Positions 4,740-7,397 of a DNA stretch of 7,397 nucleotides are shown here, in pieces. The position numbers and the translations under genes are program-made. Every line of letters begins with the position of its first letter. Positions within the stretch are counted from its first letter, which is position 1. Source of the stretch: an uncultured Clostridia bacterium (GTDB lineage: Bacteria; Bacillota; Clostridia; TANB77; CAG-465); assembly GCA_947628575.1 (NCBI GenBank), contig CANRAK010000065.1:1-7397 (forward strand), in the 5' to 3' direction. A model generated the notes under the pieces. That model had not been told where the DNA came from and did no database searches. It saw only the letters and a list, made by a program, of their open reading frames with translations.

Positions 4740-4874
4740 ATGAAAAGAACATATCAACCAAAAACAAGACAAAGACAAAAAGTACACGGATTTAGAAAAA
4801 GAATGTCAACAGCTTCTGGAAGAAAAGTATTAAAATTAAGAAGAGCTAAAGGAAGAAAAGTACTTTGTGCTTAA
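4740..4874 (+). CDS. rpmH: 50S ribosomal protein L34
   Basis: L34 is a small basic component of the large ribosomal subunit. The 44-residue product begins with the family hallmark MKRTYQP and continues with KVHGFRKRMST and a run rich in Lys and Arg. This is the expected full length. The ATG follows AGGAGGT (4725-4731) with an 8-nt gap. It is the first gene after the strong promoter at 4611-4639 and lies directly next to oriC, the conserved position in most bacteria. A hairpin separates it from rnpA, which would allow L34 to be made in excess of the RNase P protein. The call is certain. Confidence 0.98.
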   Translation: MKRTYQPKTRQRQKVHGFRKRMSTASGRKVLKLRRAKGRKVLCA

Positions 4875-4884
4875 TTTTTTAACT

Positions 4885-4913
4885 AGTGGGTATGTATTTT
4901 CATATCCACTTTT
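4885..4913 (+). terminator. Hairpin between rpmH and rnpA (attenuator or processing site)
   Basis: The arms AGTGGGTATG (4885-4894) and CATATCCACT (4901-4910) pair over 10 bp with one G-U wobble around a 6-nt loop, then TTTG. The short U-run makes this a partial terminator or a processing/stabilising hairpin. It is placed to adjust the rpmH to rnpA ratio. Confidence 0.5.
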
Positions 4914-4936
4914 GTCATTAAAAGGAAGAAAAAGTA

Positions 4937-5305
4937 ATGAAAAACACATTTAGAATAAAGAAAAATAGAGCATTTAGATATGTTTTTAAAAACGGAGATC
5001 ATTTTAGTGGAGAATATGTAGTTGTTCATACTTGTAAGACTAAATATTCTTCTGAAAATATTGAAAGTAGTAACTTCTTTGCTGTATGTGTATCCAAAAA
5101 GAACGGTAATAGTGTAGAGCGTAATAGATTAAAAAGATATGCAAGAGAAGTATATAAACAAGAAGAAGAAAATATCTCTAGAGGATACAATATTGTAATA
5201 GTATACAAAAAAGATATAAAAGCCGAAAAAGTTAATTTTAATAATATAAAAGAAGACATAATTAAATGCTTTGAAGGATTGAATTTATATGAAAAAAATA
5301 ATTAA
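4937..5305 (+). CDS. rnpA: Ribonuclease P protein component
   Basis: The RnpA protein binds the catalytic RNase P RNA and aids recognition of the 5' leader of precursor tRNAs. The 122-residue product begins MKNTFRIKKNRAFRYVFKNG. It carries the RNR motif RNRLKR (residues 62-67) inside the conserved stretch VSKKNGNSVERNRLKRYARE (52-71), where most family members read SKKVGNAVxRNRxKR. The length is normal (about 110-130). GGA at 4924-4926 lies upstream of the ATG as a modest ribosome binding site. It is downstream of rpmH in the same transcript. Its last 17 nt overlap the start of yidD, a sign of translational coupling. Confidence 0.97.
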   Translation: MKNTFRIKKNRAFRYVFKNGDHFSGEYVVVHTCKTKYSSENIESSNFFAVCVSKKNGNSVERNRLKRYAREVYKQEEENISRGYNIVIVYKKDIKAEKVNFNNIKEDIIKCFEGLNLYEKNN

Positions 5306-5531
5306 ATATATTATTAGATTACCAAGAAAGATATTAGTATCTTTAATTAAGCTTTATCAATTATGTATATCTCCACGTATTGGAAGCCACTGTAAGTACT
5401 ATCCTACGTGCTCAGAGTATACGAAACAAGCAGTTGACAAATATGGTATAATTAAAGGTAGTTTATTAGGTATAAAAAGAATCTTGAAATGTAATCCATT
5501 CTCAAAAGGTGGAGTGGATATATTAAAATAG
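5289..5531 (+). CDS. yidD: Membrane protein insertion efficiency factor YidD
   Basis: YidD is a small membrane-associated protein that assists YidC-dependent insertion of inner-membrane proteins. The product is 80 residues. An N-terminal amphipathic basic segment (MKKIIKYIIRLPRKILVSLI) precedes the family core: LYQLCISPRIGSHCKYYPTC (22-41) then SEY, and RILKCNPFSKGGVD (64-77). Cysteines at 35, 41 and 68 are the conserved ones. The length is typical (70-90). The start overlaps rnpA by 17 nt in another frame and uses GAAGGA (5273-5278) within rnpA. yidC follows 16 nt after the stop, so the two functional partners are adjacent. Confidence 0.96.
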   Translation: MKKIIKYIIRLPRKILVSLIKLYQLCISPRIGSHCKYYPTCSEYTKQAVDKYGIIKGSLLGIKRILKCNPFSKGGVDILK

Positions 5532-5547
5532 TGAATGGGGGATATTA

Positions 5548-6417
5548 ATGATAGATTTTATATCAGGATTATTAGGTAGTATTATTAGGCTTATATATAA
5601 TTTAGTTGGTTCTAATTATTTAATAGCTCTTTTAATATTTACCTTTTTAACAAAATTAATACTTTTCCCATTAATGCTAAAACAGCTTAAATCTACTGCG
5701 TCAATACAAAAAATTGCGCCAGAAGATAAAAAAATAAGAGAGAAATATAAGGATAATCCACAAAAGATGAATGAGGAAATACTTAAACTATATGCAGACA
5801 ATAAAGTAAGCCCAATGGCTGGTTGTATAGTTCCAATAATTCAAATTCCAATTATTATTGCAATGTTTTGGGTTGTAAAACAGCCTTTAACATATATTTC
5901 TAGATTAGATAATACTCAATTAGTTGAGTATACACAACAGTATTTACAAAAAGATGAAGTTACTGAAAAAGAAGTAAAAGCTTATGAAATAAATGTAGCA
6001 AAAGAACATCCTGAAATTATAGATATGAATACTGTTTATGGCTTAAATTTAGGGGATTCTCCAAAAGATGCTTTTGCTAAAGATGAAAGTAAAAGAGTTA
6101 GTAAATTAACACTTATAATACCAATTCTTTCTTTCCTTTTTGCAATATTAAGTAATAAAATTTCTCAAAGAAATATGAAAATGACAGAAGAACAAGCTGA
6201 AATGCAAAAATCTATGAATTTAATGATGCCTTTACTTTCTGCATATATTTCTTATTCTTGGCCTTTAGCTTTAGGTGTTTATTGGCTATTTGGAAGTATT
6301 TTAGGAATAGGGCAACAATTAATTATGGATAAATTAATGGAAGAAAAAGATGAAAATTCTAAAAATAAAGGAAATAAAAAAACATTATTCCTTGGAAAGG
6401 GTGAAAATAATGACTAA
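5548..6417 (+). CDS. yidC: Membrane protein insertase YidC (Oxa1 family)
   Basis: YidC inserts and folds membrane proteins, alone or with SecYEG. This is the short Gram-positive type (289 residues), without the large periplasmic domain of proteobacterial YidC. Predicted membrane segments lie at about 22-43, 92-111, 186-203, 224-238 and 240-260. The cytoplasmic hairpin loop (44-90) contains the charged run EDKKIREKYKDNPQKMNEE. The groove residue that is usually arginine in TM1 is Lys36 here (FLTKLILFPL). No lipobox cysteine is visible at the N terminus, unlike SpoIIIJ-type lipoproteins. The basic C-terminal tail (KNKGNKK) is suited to ribosome contact. GGGGG at 5537-5541 is the ribosome binding site. 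The stop overlaps the khpB start by 8 nt. Confidence 0.97.
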   Translation: MIDFISGLLGSIIRLIYNLVGSNYLIALLIFTFLTKLILFPLMLKQLKSTASIQKIAPEDKKIREKYKDNPQKMNEEILKLYADNKVSPMAGCIVPIIQIPIIIAMFWVVKQPLTYISRLDNTQLVEYTQQYLQKDEVTEKEVKAYEINVAKEHPEIIDMNTVYGLNLGDSPKDAFAKDESKRVSKLTLIIPILSFLFAILSNKISQRNMKMTEEQAEMQKSMNLMMPLLSAYISYSWPLALGVYWLFGSILGIGQQLIMDKLMEEKDENSKNKGNKKTLFLGKGENND

Positions 6418-7072
6418 AAAAGTAACTGAACAAGTTGGAAAAACAATAGAAGAAGCTATTAGAAAAGGACTAGAAGAACTAAAAGTTTCTAGAGATGATG
6501 TAAAAATAGAAGTTCTTGAAGAACCTTCTAATGGTGGAGTTTTAGGTATATTATCTGCTAAACTTGCAAAAGTAAGACTTACTGTAGATAAGAAAATAAG
6601 CGAAGAACAAGCTGAAAAAACTAAAGAAAAATTAGAAGAAGTTTTAAATAATATATTTGAAATAACTGGAGAAAAAGTTTCTTATACTATTGAAAAATCA
6701 GATAATCAAATTAATCTTGTAATTACTGGCGATGAAATGGCTCATTTAATTGGATATAAAGGTAAAACAATTGAAGCTTTTCAATCACTATTAAATTCAA
6801 TATTACAAAGAGAAAATGAAGAATATGCTAAAGTTTTTGTTGAAATAAACGGATACAAAAAGAAAAAAGAAGAAAAACTTAGAAAACTTGCAAATAAAAT
6901 GGCTGCTAACTGTGTTAAATTTAGAAGACCAATTAAACTTGAGCCTATGTCAGCTTATGAAAGACTTATAATTCATAGGGAATTAGCAGATAGAAAAGAT
7001 GTTGAAACTGAATCTATCGGTGAAGAGCCTAGAAGAAGAGTTGTTATTAAAAGAAAATATCAATATAGATAA
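6410..7072 (+). CDS. khpB: RNA-binding protein KhpB (Jag/EloR): Jag-N, KH and R3H domains
   Basis: KhpB binds RNA, usually with KhpA. In streptococci (as EloR) it influences cell elongation and peptidoglycan synthesis; in Clostridioides it influences toxin expression. The 220-residue product has a Jag-N domain (about 1-52, with GGVLGILSAKLAKV), a charged helical linker (61-85), a KH-type domain with the GxxG loop LIGYKGKT (113-120), and an R3H domain with the motif ERLIIH (184-189; R185, H189). I take the ATG at 6410 because it follows AAAGGGTG, gives the standard N terminus MTKKVTEQVGKT, and overlaps yidC by only 8 nt. An in-frame ATG at 6350 would add 20 residues encoded within yidC and is unlikely. 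Downstream of yidC is its conserved position. Confidence 0.95.
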   Translation: MTKKVTEQVGKTIEEAIRKGLEELKVSRDDVKIEVLEEPSNGGVLGILSAKLAKVRLTVDKKISEEQAEKTKEKLEEVLNNIFEITGEKVSYTIEKSDNQINLVITGDEMAHLIGYKGKTIEAFQSLLNSILQRENEEYAKVFVEINGYKKKKEEKLRKLANKMAANCVKFRRPIKLEPMSAYERLIIHRELADRKDVETESIGEEPRRRVVIKRKYQYR

Positions 7073-7093
7073 TCTTTTAAGGAGGTAAGATAT

Positions 7094-7246
7094 ATGGAAA
7101 GTGAAAATAACAAAGAGTTTATTGATGAACTAAAAACAAAAAATGATCCAGTTGAAAATTGGCCTTTAAAGAAGTTAAAAAAAGAGGCTGAAGGTGGCTC
7201 AGATAAAGACAATACCATTGAAAGAGATGACATCGGTATTGAATAA
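7094..7246 (+). CDS. Small acidic protein of 50 residues, function unknown
   Basis: I do not recognise this protein. The frame ATG (7094) to TAA (7244-7246) encodes 50 residues beginning MESENNKEFIDELKTKNDPV and ending NTIERDDIGIE. It has 15 acidic and 9 basic residues, one Trp (W23, in ENWPLKKLKK), no cysteine, no membrane segment and no signal peptide. The C-terminal third (EGGSDKDNTIERDDIGIE) looks flexible. A perfect AAGGAGGT (7079-7086) with a 7-nt gap strongly suggests real translation. It begins 21 nt after khpB, so it is in the same operon, and base composition matches its neighbours. Most Firmicutes place mnmE directly after khpB, so this gene is an insertion in that order. Possible roles include an accessory partner of KhpB or a leader-type peptide; neither can be shown here. 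Confidence 0.75.
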   Translation: MESENNKEFIDELKTKNDPVENWPLKKLKKEAEGGSDKDNTIERDDIGIE

Positions 7247-7257
7247 AAAAGTATATA

Positions 7258-7290
7258 TCACCATTCTATTTAGGTGAAAGTTAAATAGAA
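7258..7290 (+). ncRNA. Candidate structured RNA with pseudoknot potential, upstream of mnmE
   Basis: TCACC (7258-7262) can pair with GGTGA (7273-7277), closing a 10-nt loop. Nine bases of that loop, TTCTATTTA (7264-7272), are exactly complementary to TAAATAGAA (7282-7290). Both pairings at once would form an H-type pseudoknot; either alone is a simple hairpin. The 3' strand of the second helix shares AGAA (7287-7290) with the terminator-like hairpin at 7287-7331. That is the geometry of a cis-acting switch. It matches no riboswitch class that I know. The pairing is seen; function is inferred. Confidence 0.3.
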
Positions 7291-7334
7291 CTCAGTGATT
7301 TAGTATATAAGATACTATTTCGCTGAGTTCTTTT
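7287..7334 (+). terminator. Terminator-like hairpin before mnmE
   Basis: AGAACTCAGTG (7287-7297) pairs with CGCTGAGTTCT (7321-7331) over 11 bp with one G-U wobble. An inner stem TAGTAT/ATACTA is stacked beyond a small internal loop. The outer stem is followed by TTTTAAG. The U-run is short but the stem is stable for this AT-rich genome. It may end most rpmH-operon transcripts, with readthrough or regulated antitermination into mnmE. Confidence 0.6.
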
Positions 7335-7353
7335 AAGTAAAGGAGGAAAAATT

Positions 7354-7397
7354 ATGTCTACAACTATTGCAGCAATAGGTACAGCTTTATCTAATAG
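7354..7397 (+). CDS. mnmE: tRNA uridine-5-carboxymethylaminomethyl modification GTPase MnmE, N-terminal 14 codons
   Basis: Only MSTTIAAIGTALSN plus two bases fit in the window. The pattern TTIAAIGTAL matches the N terminus of MnmE (usual form DTIAAIxTxxGxGGI), the GTPase that with MnmG modifies U34 in the anticodon of certain tRNAs. The position downstream of yidC-khpB is the usual one for mnmE. AGGAGG at 7341-7346 lies 7 nt before the ATG. The spacer from the preceding ORF is 107 nt and contains the hairpin and candidate structured RNA described above. The identity rests on a short match plus gene order, so it is probable rather than certain. Confidence 0.8.
   Translation, partial: MSTTIAAIGTALSN

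Noticed and set aside
5026..5801. Minus-strand open frames opposite rnpA (5026-5259) and yidC (5616-5801)
   Set aside because: Antisense shadows of recognised genes, with no promoter or ribosome binding site.
6350..6409. In-frame upstream start that would extend KhpB by 20 residues
   Set aside because: It lies within yidC, encodes no conserved residues and lacks a good ribosome binding site. The ATG at 6410 follows AAAGGGTG and gives the standard Jag-N start.
7258..7290. Assignment of the RNA upstream of mnmE to a known preQ1, SAM or T-box class
   Set aside because: Conserved loop and tail sequences of those classes are not present. Only the general pseudoknot/terminator layout is similar.
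1..7397. tRNA, rRNA, insertion sequences or phage genes
   Set aside because: None seen: no tRNA-like cloverleaf, transposase frame or long terminal inverted repeats in the window.

Overview
The window is a chromosome replication-origin region from a very AT-rich Firmicute, most probably a member of the Clostridia. The evidence is the divergent block recF-dnaN-dnaA / origin / rpmH-rnpA-yidD-yidC-khpB(jag)-mnmE. This is the classical Gram-positive dnaA neighbourhood, here with dnaA on the minus strand. Other support is the A/T-biased codon use, consensus AGGAGG-type ribosome binding sites and sigma-A promoters with 17-bp spacers. I cannot name a genus or species from the sequence alone.

Left arm (1-3338, minus strand): dnaA (initiator), dnaN (sliding clamp) and the N-terminal half of recF (recombination mediator), in transcription order dnaA, dnaN, recF. 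dnaA and dnaN each have their own promoter, and the two are nearly identical (TTGATT-17-TATAAT). A 10-bp inverted repeat sits between dnaN and recF. The small S4-domain gene often found there is absent.

Centre (3339-4610): a non-coding origin of about 1.3 kb. It has 15 perfect DnaA boxes (TTATCCACA or its complement) plus at least three degenerate ones, in clusters. At 3687-3723 is a textbook-like basal unwinding module: five TAG trios, a G cluster and two abutting DnaA boxes. Next to it are an AT-rich melting stretch and a (CG)5 block. To the left, 3421-3600 is about 93% A+T. To the right, 3988-4590 carries further repeat families interleaved with DnaA boxes: a palindromic 15-mer in three copies, a 20-mer containing a DnaA box in three copies, and an AGTTTTCACG element in three copies. 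A single Spo0A-box-like site lies among the boxes.

Right arm (4611-7397, plus strand): a perfect-consensus promoter drives rpmH (ribosomal protein L34), rnpA (RNase P protein), yidD and yidC (membrane protein insertion) and khpB/jag (KH-R3H RNA-binding protein). A 50-residue acidic ORF I do not recognise follows, then the first 14 codons of mnmE (tRNA U34 modification GTPase). Between the small ORF and mnmE is a 107-nt spacer. It can form a terminator-like hairpin and, just upstream and overlapping it by 4 nt, a compact pseudoknot-compatible structure.

The genes therefore combine replication initiation and elongation on one side with translation, RNA processing and membrane biogenesis on the other, both transcribed away from the origin. 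The origin's repeat organisation and the RNA structure before mnmE are the least ordinary parts. The protein-coding genes are standard except for the 50-aa ORF.
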